Assembly (NCBI RefSeq): GCF_026240945.1
Contig: NZ_JAPFPY010000015.1
Coordinates: 1 to 64,000 of the forward strand
Source: Mycolicibacterium sp. J2
GTDB lineage: Bacteria; Actinomycetota; Actinomycetes; Mycobacteriales; Mycobacteriaceae
DNA: 64,000 nt
Direction: 5' to 3'
The position numbers were made by a program, and so were the translations under genes. Of the stretch, positions 53,906-62,269 are shown in pieces (position 1 is the first letter of the stretch; every line of letters begins with the position of its first letter). The notes beneath the pieces are model-generated. The model was not told where the DNA came from. It did not search any database and worked only from the letters and a program-made list of their open reading frames with translations.

Positions 53906-54324
53906 TTCGCGACGTCGAAGCCGGCGTGCACTTTCGTCGGGCGCACCCGCACCACCAGTTCACCGGGGACGCCGTTGCGCCGGCCGAATTCCTCGGCCCG
54001 GTCGGCACCCATATAGCGGCCGCCGAGCCGGGTGGCGGTGTCGAGCAGTTCGGCCGGGTCCTCGCTCAGCGTCGCCACTCCCTGGACTTGGACGAACGAG
54101 AAGGGAGGTTGCGAATCATCCACGCACAGAACCACTCTGGGGTCACGGGCTAGCGCCTTGCCTTTGGCGGTGTCCTTGCCGGTGTTGAACACCAACTCGT
54201 CACCGTCGACCAGGAACCACACCGGTGCGGCCAACGGCCGGCCATCGGCGGCCACCCAGCCGAGCACCGCGGTGCGGGTGCCTTCGGACAGGAACGCCGC
54301 GACGCGGTCGGTCAGGGCGGTCAC
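53902..54324 (-). CDS. PPOX-class (F420/flavin split-barrel) protein 1
   Basis: The 140-residue protein has the split beta-barrel pattern: TAVLGWVAADGRPLAAPVWFLVDGDELVFNTGKDTAKGKALARDPRVVLCVDD. This is close to the actinobacterial F420-dependent PPOX families (TIGR03618-like), which reduce small molecules with F420H2 or bind flavin or heme. The gene overlaps by four bases both the upstream PPOX gene and the convergent TetR gene. Cofactor preference is a family-level inference. Confidence 0.82.
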   Translation of the reverse strand: MTALTDRVAAFLSEGTRTAVLGWVAADGRPLAAPVWFLVDGDELVFNTGKDTAKGKALARDPRVVLCVDDSQPPFSFVQVQGVATLSEDPAELLDTATRLGGRYMGADRAEEFGRRNGVPGELVVRVRPTKVHAGFDVAN

Positions 54325-54746
54325 ACCGACCCCAGATCAGCCGATACCCAATGCTCGGGCTTGAGGTACACCGCGATGTTCTCGCCGTGCTCGCGGCGGG
54401 CGAACTCCAGATACGGCTCCACCTTCTCGGGAGCCAGGTAACGCTTGGTCATCTCCACCAGCTGCTCGTCGGTGCCGGGCTCGATCCGGTCGACCGCACC
54501 GTCGACGGCGACATAGCGCACCGTGGGCTCCAGCCGCTCGACCATCAGCGAGAAGTGCCCGGCGGCCTCGATCAGTTTGTGCTTGCGCGAGCCTTTCCCG
54601 GTGAGCAGCCACGGCTGGCCGCCGGGGGAGTACTGGTACCAGATCGGCACGGTGAGTGGTCCGCGCTTGTCACCGGCATACACCGACAACGCGGCGATAT
54701 GCGGCTCGGCGAGAAACTGTTCGCGTTCTTCTTTGGAGAGGGCCAT
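54321..54746 (-). CDS. PPOX-class (pyridoxamine-phosphate-oxidase-like) protein 2
   Basis: The 141-residue protein has EREQFLAEPHIAALSVYAGDKRGPLTVPIWYQYSPGGQPWLLTGKGSRKHKLIEAAGHFSLMVE, the PNPOx-like split-barrel with a conserved cofactor phosphate segment (GSRK). It is a distant paralogue of protein 1 and probably a co-expressed partner (ATGA-type overlap). Substrates are unknown; neither is likely to be the vitamin B6 enzyme PdxH, which is longer. Confidence 0.82.
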   Translation of the reverse strand: MALSKEEREQFLAEPHIAALSVYAGDKRGPLTVPIWYQYSPGGQPWLLTGKGSRKHKLIEAAGHFSLMVERLEPTVRYVAVDGAVDRIEPGTDEQLVEMTKRYLAPEKVEPYLEFARREHGENIAVYLKPEHWVSADLGSV

Positions 54747-54794
54747 GTCGACAGCCTAGCCGCGGAATCCAATCACGTTGCCGATGACCAATTT

Positions 54795-56447
54795 TCATGC
54801 CGCCAGCGGTACGGATTCCGATGCCGGGATGGTCGCGGGGTTGGCTGCGGGGTTGGCGGCCAGCGCGCCGAGCACGGCGTCCCAGGTCGGCGCGGCGAAC
54901 ACGATGCCCAGGTGTCCGGCGTTGAAGTTGGGGTAGCGGTCTTGCAGGATGATGTTGGTGACGTTCGGTCCGTCCAGCGCTTGATTGGTGTACGGCGTGA
55001 CGATCCAGTCGTCCTTCGTGGTGATGGTTGTGTAGAGCACGCCGGGTCGGGTGTCGCCGTTGCCGTAGATCTCCTGCAGCAGCGGGGACCCGACGGCCTG
55101 CTGCAGCCACGCCGGTCCGAGCAGGTTCATCAGGCCGGCGATCGGCCGTCCGATCACCGGGATGTTCTGGATATAGGCCAGCCCGCTCAGGTCGGCGCCG
55201 TGATTGCCCGGCGCGATCCCGATGAACTGCGACACCTTGGCGGCCCCGTCGAGGTTGTTCAGGTAGTACTCCGGGGTCATTCCGCCGCCCTGCGAGTGGC
55301 CGATCAGGATGACCTTCGGTGCGCCGGTCTCGGCGAGTACCCGGTCCACCTCGGCGGCGAGTTCCTGCGCGGATTCCCGGATATCGCCCGTGCCGCGCAC
55401 CGGCCAGTTCGGATTGTTGGTGACGTTGCCGTAGTTGAAGGTGAACACCTTATAGCCGGCGTTGGCCAGCACCGGTGCTCCGACGCTCCAGTTGAACGGC
55501 GCGTTGGCCGCGGTCCCGGCGATCAGGATGATCGGCAGCGGATGCTCGGCGGTGACCTGGATCGACGGATCGTTGGCACCGGCCGGCGGCTTGTTGACGT
55601 TGAGGTAGCCGAGCAGGTCTCCGACACCGAAGGTGACCTTGAACCGCCCGGTACTGGTGGTGTCGGCGTCCAGCGGCGTTCCGGAGAACAGCTTGCCCGC
55701 GGTGGCCGCCGTCCCGGCGATGGCATTGGCCACGTGATAGGGCACGCCGAAGAACGGCTTGGGTCCGATGGTGGCCGCCGCCGCGGCGGCGAGGTTGTTC
55801 ACCACGGTGGCCGCGAGCAGGGCGACATCGCTGGCCAGGCCGGTCATCTGCCGGACGAACTGAGCGGCTTGTTTGACCGGATTGATGGCCTTGGCGGTGG
55901 TCGGCGGGGTGACCGCCGGCGTCGCGAGTTTCAGGGTGACGGCCGAAGCGGTGTCGGTCTTACTGGTGACCTCGGTGGTGGCGTTCTTGGTGGCCGGCTT
56001 GGTGGCCGTCGCGCCAGTTGTGGTGTCCGGCTTGGTGTCGGCCTTGGTGTCCGGCTTGGTGTCGGCCTTCGTGTCGGCCTTGGTGTCCGGCTTCGTTTCC
56101 GGCTTCGTCTCGGGTGCGGTCACCTTGCCGCTGGTGTGCTTGCGTGCACCGCGCGGTTTCTTGACCGGGTTGTCCGGCTTGTCCGCGTCGGGTGTTTCCG
56201 TCTTGTCGGTCGCCGGCTTGTCGACCGACGTGTTCGGCCCGGTGGGCTTCTGGTCGGGCTTGTCGGGTTTGTCGGCCTTGCCGGTGGTAGCGCCGGCTGT
56301 CGTGCTGTCCCGTGTCGACCCATGCGACGCGGTGTCGTCGGCGTATGCCACGCCCGCGGTCAGCCACAGCATGGCTGATGCCCACAATGTGACCAGCAGC
56401 GCCGCCGTCACCCGATATGTCCGCGCGCCAACACGATTCAACGGCAC
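54795..56447 (-). CDS. Secreted lipase/esterase with Lys/Thr/Pro-rich linker (paralogue 1)
   Basis: The 550-residue precursor has a signal peptide (about 1-36, cut near AYA), a low-complexity region (about 40-170) with KPDTKADTK-type 4-residue repeats, and an alpha/beta-hydrolase domain (about 290-545). The triad looks like Ser385 in GHSQGG, Asp479 or 480 in TTKDDWIVTPY, and His512 in NAGHLGI, as in class 2 lipases (LipA/EstB type). It should hydrolyse lipids or esters outside the cell. The linker may bind or cross the cell wall. A longer paralogue lies directly upstream on the same strand. Confidence 0.85.
   Translation of the reverse strand: MPLNRVGARTYRVTAALLVTLWASAMLWLTAGVAYADDTASHGSTRDSTTAGATTGKADKPDKPDQKPTGPNTSVDKPATDKTETPDADKPDNPVKKPRGARKHTSGKVTAPETKPETKPDTKADTKADTKPDTKADTKPDTTTGATATKPATKNATTEVTSKTDTASAVTLKLATPAVTPPTTAKAINPVKQAAQFVRQMTGLASDVALLAATVVNNLAAAAAATIGPKPFFGVPYHVANAIAGTAATAGKLFSGTPLDADTTSTGRFKVTFGVGDLLGYLNVNKPPAGANDPSIQVTAEHPLPIILIAGTAANAPFNWSVGAPVLANAGYKVFTFNYGNVTNNPNWPVRGTGDIRESAQELAAEVDRVLAETGAPKVILIGHSQGGGMTPEYYLNNLDGAAKVSQFIGIAPGNHGADLSGLAYIQNIPVIGRPIAGLMNLLGPAWLQQAVGSPLLQEIYGNGDTRPGVLYTTITTKDDWIVTPYTNQALDGPNVTNIILQDRYPNFNAGHLGIVFAAPTWDAVLGALAANPAANPATIPASESVPLAA
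56023..56108 (-). repeat. 12-nt tandem repeat in the lipase linker
   Basis: About seven copies of a 12-base unit (GTGTCGGCCTTG / GTGTCCGGCTTG variants on the plus strand) encode the KPDTKADT repeats of the linker. Such arrays can change in copy number, so linker length may vary between strains. Confidence 0.75.
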
Positions 56448-56564
56448 TGATTGTCTCCCCGACCTCGATGGTGTAACCCCCGGTACGGGTTATATCGGAC
56501 TGCCGGGGTTGGCCGCGGGCTTTTCGGGTAACAAATGGCCGTTCTTGTCAATTTGGTGGCGATC

Positions 56565-58232
56565 TCAGGCCGCGAGCGCGGTGGCGGGCAGCGAGTCGGA
56601 CCCAGGGTTGGCTTCAGGGTTGGCCGCCAGCGCACCGAGCACGGCTGTCCACGTCGGCGCGGAGAACACGATGCCCAGGTGCCCCGCGTTGTAGCCCGGG
56701 TACAGATCCTGCAGCACGATATTGGTGACGTTCGGCCCATCGAGTGCCTGCTGGGTGTACGGCGTCACCACCCAGTCGAACTTCGACGAGATCGTCGTAT
56801 AGAGCACGCCCGGCCGGGTGTCCCCGTTGCCGTACACCTCGTCCTGCAGTGCCGACCCCATGGCCTGCTGGGTCCACGCCGCCCCGAACAGGTCGACGAT
56901 GCGGAAGAGCAGCGGCCCCAGCACCGGGATCTTCTGCACGTAGGTCACGCCGTCCACGTCGGTGCCGTGGTTGCTCGGGGCGATCCCGATGAGCTGGGAC
57001 ACCTTGGCATCCCCACCCAGATTGTTGATGTAGTACGACGGCAAGATGCCCCCGCCCTGTGAATGCCCGATCAGGATCACCTTGTCTGCGCCCGTCTCGT
57101 CGAGCACCCGCTGCACCTCGTCGGCGAGTTCCTGTGCGGATTTGCGGATGTCGGCAGTGGCCTGAAGGGGGAAATTCGGGTCCGTGGTGGTGTTGCCGTA
57201 GTTGAACGTGTAGACCTTGTAGCCGGCGTTGGCCAAGACCGGTGCGCCGACGCCCCAGTTCACGCCCTGGGTGCCGGTGGTGCCGTTGAGCAGGATGATC
57301 GGCAGCGGATGCGCCGCGGTCACCGTGATGGTCGGATCATTGGCTCCCGCAGGCGGTTTCGTCGGGTTCAGCCACGCCAGCAGATCGCCGACGCCGTAGT
57401 CGACCTTGAACGGGCCCGCGCTGGTGGCATTCAGCGGGGTGCCGTCGAGCAGCTTGGCCGCGGTGGCGGTGGTGCCCTGGACGACTCTGGCGATGTTGTA
57501 GGGCACCCCGAAGAACGGTTTGGGACCGATCGCGGTCGCCGCGGCCGCGGCCAGGTTGTTCACCAGCGAGACGGCAATCAGGGCCAGATCGTTGGCCAGT
57601 CCGACCATCTGGCGGACGAATTGGGTGGCCTGTTTGATCGGCGTCGGCACGGCCGCGGTGGCCGATGGGGCGACCGACGGGCTGGCCACCTTCAGCGCGG
57701 TCGGCGCCACGGCGAGATTGGCGCTCGTGGCGGCGACCGTGACGGTCTTCGGGACGCTGGTGGTCCTGGCCGATGTGCTCGGGGCGTCGCTGCTTTCGCT
57801 CGCCGACGTGGACGTGGCCGGGGCAGGGCCGGACTTGGTGTCGGCCTTGGATTCCGTTGCGGCGGCAGCGGTCTTGGCCGTCGCGGTGTGCTTGCGGGAG
57901 CCGCGGGCCGGCTTGGGTGTATCGCCCTTGTCCGCTTTGCCGGTTTTGGCGGGCTTGTCGGACTTGTCCTCGGCCGCGCTCTCCGGCTTCGGGTCGCTAT
58001 CCGGAGTCGAGGCGGACGTTTCCGGTTTCTCGGTTTTGGCGGGTTTGCCGCTGGTGCCCGGCGCGGTGTCGCCACCGGTATGCGCACTGCTCGTCGCCGA
58101 ACCCGGCTTCGACGTGTCGTCGTCGGCGTGGGCCACCCCGCCGGCCATCCACATCGTCGCCAACGCCCACAACATCGTGCACAACGCCGCCATTGCGCGC
58201 CGCGGCAAAGCATGACCGTGCTGCACCGACAT
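56565..58232 (-). CDS. Secreted lipase/esterase with low-complexity linker (paralogue 2)
   Basis: The 555-residue precursor has a signal peptide (about 1-36), a Lys/Thr/Ser/Ala-rich linker (about 38-200) without the exact 12-nt repeat of paralogue 1, and the same hydrolase domain, including GHSQGGG, SKFDWVVTPY and YNAGHLGI. ATG 58232 follows a G-rich ribosome site; a second ATG four codons upstream is possible. The hydrolase domains are nearly colinear while the linkers have diverged, indicating a tandem duplication. Possible substrates are envelope or host lipids. Confidence 0.85.
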   Translation of the reverse strand: MSVQHGHALPRRAMAALCTMLWALATMWMAGGVAHADDDTSKPGSATSSAHTGGDTAPGTSGKPAKTEKPETSASTPDSDPKPESAAEDKSDKPAKTGKADKGDTPKPARGSRKHTATAKTAAAATESKADTKSGPAPATSTSASESSDAPSTSARTTSVPKTVTVAATSANLAVAPTALKVASPSVAPSATAAVPTPIKQATQFVRQMVGLANDLALIAVSLVNNLAAAAATAIGPKPFFGVPYNIARVVQGTTATAAKLLDGTPLNATSAGPFKVDYGVGDLLAWLNPTKPPAGANDPTITVTAAHPLPIILLNGTTGTQGVNWGVGAPVLANAGYKVYTFNYGNTTTDPNFPLQATADIRKSAQELADEVQRVLDETGADKVILIGHSQGGGILPSYYINNLGGDAKVSQLIGIAPSNHGTDVDGVTYVQKIPVLGPLLFRIVDLFGAAWTQQAMGSALQDEVYGNGDTRPGVLYTTISSKFDWVVTPYTQQALDGPNVTNIVLQDLYPGYNAGHLGIVFSAPTWTAVLGALAANPEANPGSDSLPATALAA

Positions 58233-58352
58233 CCGACCCCCCACCCGTTAAGCGATACCAGCGGTCCTGTGTATACCGAACGGAGGCGTGTCCGCGTGGG
58301 GTTTTCGCGCGACCGCTATGTGGCGAGGTATCGGGGACGGCGATGTGGGCCG

Positions 58353-58396
58353 AAAAAAGACCGCCGGCCAGGAACCGAGGTTCCTGGCCGGCGGTC
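58353..58396 (-). terminator. Strong intrinsic terminator
   Basis: Perfect 18-bp arms (58359-58376 and 58379-58396) form a GC-rich hairpin followed, in the direction of the minus strand, by six U residues (AAAAAA at 58353-58358 on plus). It ends the secreted-protein gene at 58408. So complete a Rho-independent terminator is uncommon in mycobacteria. Confidence 0.92.
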
Positions 58397-58407
58397 GAAA
58401 AGCAGGA

Positions 58408-59058
58408 TCAGATGCAGGGTCGGAAGAAGACGAACTTCACCGGCAGGCAGTTCTGGAACAGCTTGGGCATCCCGATCTTGGGCAGACCCACCTTCGGCAT
58501 GCCGACCTTGGGCATCTGGGGCAACCCGATCTTCGGGGACGGCAGCGACTGCGCGGCATCGGCGATGGCGCCCATGGCGTTGACCGGAGCGGCAGCTGTC
58601 TTGGCCAAGGTACCCGCACCACCGGCGCCGCCCAGGAACTGCCCGGCGAAGTACAGCGCGTCCGCGGTATCGCTCAACCCGCTGGCAACGCTGGTCGGCA
58701 CGTCGATGGCCGAGTTGACCACGCTGAAGACATCCTTGGTGGCCTGGATACCGGACGGCAACCCCGCGTACTGCTGGCCGACCTGATAGGCCTGGCCCCA
58801 CTGCTCGGGGGTGACCTGCGCGACCATCGGGGCCTGTGCCTTGCCCAGCGCCGCGGACAGCGCGTTGCGGCACTCACCGGTGGTGCCGTCCCGCACCTCG
58901 CTCTTCTTGCAGTTCGAGTCGACGCAGTTGCCGTTGAAGGTGGTCTGCCCCGCGGCGCACTCGGCCGAACTCGGCGCCGCCGTGATCACCGAAACCACCG
59001 CCAGTGGTGCGAAGGCAGCCGCCACGGCCGCCGCATAGCGGCGTGTCGAGTTGGTCAT
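58408..59058 (-). CDS. Secreted protein with repetitive PKxG tail, unknown function
   Basis: The 216-residue precursor has a Sec signal peptide (cut near SSA at about 32) and a Cys-rich N-terminal patch (CAAGQTTFNGNCVDSNC ... GEC, probably two disulfides). A helical middle follows, then a tail with a repeated PK-[IV]-G-[LM]-P unit (about 172-203), ending in a Cys pair and aromatic residues. The tail repeats are clear at DNA level (58455-58535). It resembles no family I know. It is monocistronic, with its own terminator. Confidence 0.8.
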   Translation of the reverse strand: MTNSTRRYAAAVAAAFAPLAVVSVITAAPSSAECAAGQTTFNGNCVDSNCKKSEVRDGTTGECRNALSAALGKAQAPMVAQVTPEQWGQAYQVGQQYAGLPSGIQATKDVFSVVNSAIDVPTSVASGLSDTADALYFAGQFLGGAGGAGTLAKTAAAPVNAMGAIADAAQSLPSPKIGLPQMPKVGMPKVGLPKIGMPKLFQNCLPVKFVFFRPCI

Positions 59059-59143
59059 GGCCAGTCCTCACCCTTACGTCCAGCGAACAATCTCCTCAGA
59101 GTGTAGACGAGATAACAAATCCGTGGGCCTACAGTTGGATGGC

Positions 59144-60133
59144 ATGCGCTTCGGACTGTTCATCCCGCAAGGCTGGCGGCTGGATCTCGTCGGCATCCCC
59201 ACCGAGCGGCAGTGGCCGGTGATGAGCGAATTGGCAGCTCATGCCGATGCCGGGCCGTGGGATTCGGTGTGGGTCTATGACCATTTCCACACCGTTCCGG
59301 TGCCCACCGACGAGGCCACGCATGAGGCTTGGTCGTTGATGGCGGCGCTGGCCGCGACCACCAGCCGGGTCAAGCTGGGGCAGATGTGCACCGCCATGAG
59401 CTACCGAAATCCGGCTTACCTGGCAAAAGTCGCCGCCACCGTCGACGTGATCTCCGGCGGGCGCACGCAGATGGGGATCGGCGGCGGCTGGTACGAGCAC
59501 GAGTGGCGGGCCTACGGCTACGGTTTTCCCTCGGCCGGCGAACGGCTGGGACGGCTCGACGAGGGCGTCCAGATCATGCGCGACGCCTGGCGCGACGGGC
59601 GGGTCAGCTTGCACGGCAAGCACTACCAGGTGGACGGCGCCATCGTCGCCCCGAAACCGCTGCAGCCCGGCGGGCTGCCGCTGTGGATCGCCGGCGGCGG
59701 CGAGAAGGTGACGCTGAAGATCGCGGCCAAGTACGCGCAGTACACCAACTTCAGTTCCGCTCCCGACGACTTCGCCCGCAAATCGACGATCCTCGCCGAG
59801 CACTGCCGCACCGTCGGCACCGACTACGACGCCATCGTGCGGTCGGCCAACTTCAACGCCGTGCTCGGCGAGTCCGAGTCCGACGTGAAGGACCGGCTGG
59901 CCCGCATCCGGGACCGTCAGGTCGGTGCGGCCGACGAGGCCGCCGTCGACGCGATGCTGGCCAACGTCTCCTCGCCCGACTCGGCCACCGGCACCCCCGA
60001 GCAGGTCGTGGAGCGGCTGCGGCGGCTACGCGACCTCGGGTGCGAGTACGCCATCCTGTACTTCCCCGAGGCCGCGTACGACCGGTCCGGCATCGAGTTG
60101 TTCGAGCGTGAGGTCATTCCCGCGCTCGGCTAG
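59144..60133 (+). CDS. Luciferase-like (LLM) F420-dependent oxidoreductase
   Basis: The 329-residue TIM-barrel has MRFGLFIPQGW (start), AGPWDSVWVYDHFHTVPVPTDEATHEAWSLMAALAATTSRVKLGQMCTAMSYRNPAYLAKVAATVDVISGGRTQMGIGGGWYEHEWRAYGY, a very typical TIGR03560-like F420 LLM pattern. It probably uses F420 rather than FMN. ATG 59144 is the only start that gives the family N terminus. It is divergent from the secreted-protein gene, and its last 20 bases overlap the convergent NTF2-like gene. Confidence 0.9.
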   Translation: MRFGLFIPQGWRLDLVGIPTERQWPVMSELAAHADAGPWDSVWVYDHFHTVPVPTDEATHEAWSLMAALAATTSRVKLGQMCTAMSYRNPAYLAKVAATVDVISGGRTQMGIGGGWYEHEWRAYGYGFPSAGERLGRLDEGVQIMRDAWRDGRVSLHGKHYQVDGAIVAPKPLQPGGLPLWIAGGGEKVTLKIAAKYAQYTNFSSAPDDFARKSTILAEHCRTVGTDYDAIVRSANFNAVLGESESDVKDRLARIRDRQVGAADEAAVDAMLANVSSPDSATGTPEQVVERLRRLRDLGCEYAILYFPEAAYDRSGIELFEREVIPALG

Positions 60134-60527
60134 GTGTACTGGCCTGGAGGTCAGGCACCGCACTGACCTGGTAGTGCTGGATCCGCCAGCCCTCGCCGGT
60201 GCGGATCAGCACCACCCCGAGCATCAGCGCGACGACGGTGCCGTCGGCCCGGGTGAAGTCGGCGCGGCCGTAACCGAGCAGCACCCCGTCGGCCGGCCGG
60301 CGGACCTCCTCGACCCGGTAGGTCACCGTCAGTCCCGGCGGCTGACCGTCGTAGTAGGCGAACACCCCGGCGCGGCCCACCGTGTACGGGTGCAGGCCCT
60401 GGAACACGGCGTCGTCGGTGAACACCGCGGCCACCCGGGCCGGGTCGTGCGCGTCGATCCCGGCCTTCCACTCGTCGAGGACGTCGCGCACGATGCCGTG
60501 CCCAGCGTCGTGCTCAGTGGCCGGCAC
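60114..60527 (-). CDS. NTF2-like (SnoaL/SgcJ-type) protein
   Basis: The 137-residue protein has DEWKAGIDAHDPARVAAVFTDDAVFQGLHPYTVGRAGVFAYYDGQPPG and a closing GEGWRIQHYQVSAVP strand pair, typical of SgcJ/EcaC-like cone-shaped folds. GTG 60527 is chosen because GGAGG stands 6 bases upstream. The start overlaps the SDR gene 3' end by 14 bases, so the two are co-transcribed and coupled. Enzymatic or binding role is unknown. Confidence 0.82.
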   Translation of the reverse strand: MPATEHDAGHGIVRDVLDEWKAGIDAHDPARVAAVFTDDAVFQGLHPYTVGRAGVFAYYDGQPPGLTVTYRVEEVRRPADGVLLGYGRADFTRADGTVVALMLGVVLIRTGEGWRIQHYQVSAVPDLQASTPSRARE

Positions 60528-61224
60528 TTTGGCCTCCGTCGACGTGCAGGATCTCGCCGGTGACGAAGCCCGCGTTCTCCAGGTACAGCACGGCGTCCAC
60601 CACATCGTCGAGCGTGCCCAGCCGGCCCACCGGGTGCAACCCGGCCAGGAAATCGTGGGTCTGCGGCTGGTGCATCGGGGTGTCGATGATGCCGAGCGCC
60701 ACCGCGTTCACCCGCACACCGCGTTCGGCGTACTCGATGGCCAGCGATTTGGTGGCGGCGTTCAGGCCGCCCTTGGTCAGCGCGGCCAGCCCGGCGGGCA
60801 CCTGCTTGTCGGCCTGGTCCACCAGGCTGGTGGAGATGGTCACGATGTGCCCACCGTTCTTGAGCACCGTCAGCGCCGCGCGGGTCAGTTCGAAGAAGCC
60901 GCGCAGGTTCACTGCCGTGATGGCGTCGTAGTCGGCGTCGGTGTACTCGGTGAACGGCTTGGAGATGAAGATGCCGGCATTGTTGACCACGGTGTCGACC
61001 CGGCCGAACCGCTCGACGGCGGCGTCGATGACGTGGCGGCCGACCCCGGGCCTGCCGATATCACCGGCCACTGTCAGCACCATCGGGTCGTCGCTGTCGG
61101 CGATGCTGCGGGAGTTGGCGACGACGGCGTAACCGAGCTTGCGATAGCCGACCACCAGCGCTTCGCCGATGCCCTGGGATGCGCCGGTGATGACCGCTAC
61201 GCGGGGTGAGGTGTTCATGTTCAT
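60514..61224 (-). CDS. SDR-family protein lacking the catalytic Tyr
   Basis: The 236-residue protein has the SDR cofactor motif VAVITGASQGIGEAL (about 9-23), NNAG (about 80-83) and the catalytic Ser in TISTSL (about 128-133). Where YxxxK is expected, the sequence is GLAALTKGG: the Lys is kept but the Tyr position is Ala. Closely related SDR folds without Tyr are usually inactive as dehydrogenases or act differently. It is coupled to the NTF2-like gene. It may bind NAD(P) as a regulator or catalyse another reaction. Confidence 0.88.
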   Translation of the reverse strand: MNMNTSPRVAVITGASQGIGEALVVGYRKLGYAVVANSRSIADSDDPMVLTVAGDIGRPGVGRHVIDAAVERFGRVDTVVNNAGIFISKPFTEYTDADYDAITAVNLRGFFELTRAALTVLKNGGHIVTISTSLVDQADKQVPAGLAALTKGGLNAATKSLAIEYAERGVRVNAVALGIIDTPMHQPQTHDFLAGLHPVGRLGTLDDVVDAVLYLENAGFVTGEILHVDGGQSAGH

Positions 61225-61336
61225 GCCTTTCTGTTGGCCCGATGCCTAGCTCAACATGGCGGCCGCGCGCATCATGTCCGCTGCTCAGGACGGGATTTCT
61301 CGCTCGTGAGAGGAATTGCCTACTACGCTTTCGCAG

Positions 61337-62269
61337 GTGGAACTGCGCCAGTTGCGGTACTTCGTCGCCGTCGCCGAGGAGCTGAACTTCGGTCGTGCCG
61401 CCGAGCGCCTGCGCATCGCCGGTCCGTCGCTGTCCCAGCAGATCAAGGCGTTGGAGCGGGATCTCAAGGTGCAGCTGTTCGACCGGGACCGGCGCTCGGT
61501 GGCGCTCACCCCGGCCGGCGCGGCGCTGGTGGCCGACGCCCGGGCGCTGATCGACCAGGCCGACGCATTACGAAGGCGCGCAACCGGATTGGCGGTATCG
61601 GACCCGGTGCGCATCGGCTGTGTGAACTGGTGTCCCACCGATTGGGCCGAGCGCGCGGCCGGGGTGGCGCAGCTGCGGGTGGATACCTGGGTGATGCCGT
61701 CGCACACCCAGGCCGCGCGGGTGGCCGACGGGGCGCTGGATCTGGCGATCTGCTGGGTGCAGGACGACGACCTCGTGGAGTTGTCGCTGCAGGCCGCGTT
61801 GATCGGTGTGGACCGGCTCGCGGCCCTGTGTCCGGGCACCGACGAATCGCCGGTGGCCGCCAAAGATGTTGTGGTGCTGGTAGATACCGACACCGCCAGC
61901 TGGTTGTCGTGGAACCGCTACGCCGAGCGGTTCGCCGCCGACACCGGCGCCCGGGTGATGCGCACCGACGACGGGGGCGTCACCGGACCGACGTTCTTCG
62001 AGCATGTCCGTCGGCTGGGCCGTCCCGTGCTGGTCAATCCGCGCGGCCAGCAGGACCAGCCGCCGCGCGGTCTGGTGCGGCGTCCGGTGGTTGCCCCCAC
62101 TCCGCTGTGGACGTGGTCACTGGTGTGGCGTTCCGGTGAAGACCGGCCGGCCGTGCGAGCCGTCATCGACGAGTTCACACGTGATACAGGCCCGCTGGGA
62201 GTGGGTGACCCGGATACCTGGCTGCCTGCCGAGGATCCACACCGCGGCGGTGGCCAGCGCGGCCAGTGA
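61337..62269 (+). CDS. LysR-family transcriptional regulator
   Basis: The 310-residue regulator has an N-terminal HTH (about 1-60: VELRQLRYFVAVAEELNFGRAAERLRIAGPSLSQQIKALERDLKVQLFDR) and a LysR substrate domain. GTG 61337 gives the family start; a TTG at 61316 is an alternative. It is divergent from the SDR/NTF2 pair, which it may control. Its last 153 bases overlap the 3' end of the convergent MFS gene, and the final 25 or so residues look like an unstructured run-on. Confidence 0.88.
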   Translation: MELRQLRYFVAVAEELNFGRAAERLRIAGPSLSQQIKALERDLKVQLFDRDRRSVALTPAGAALVADARALIDQADALRRRATGLAVSDPVRIGCVNWCPTDWAERAAGVAQLRVDTWVMPSHTQAARVADGALDLAICWVQDDDLVELSLQAALIGVDRLAALCPGTDESPVAAKDVVVLVDTDTASWLSWNRYAERFAADTGARVMRTDDGGVTGPTFFEHVRRLGRPVLVNPRGQQDQPPRGLVRRPVVAPTPLWTWSLVWRSGEDRPAVRAVIDEFTRDTGPLGVGDPDTWLPAEDPHRGGGQRGQ

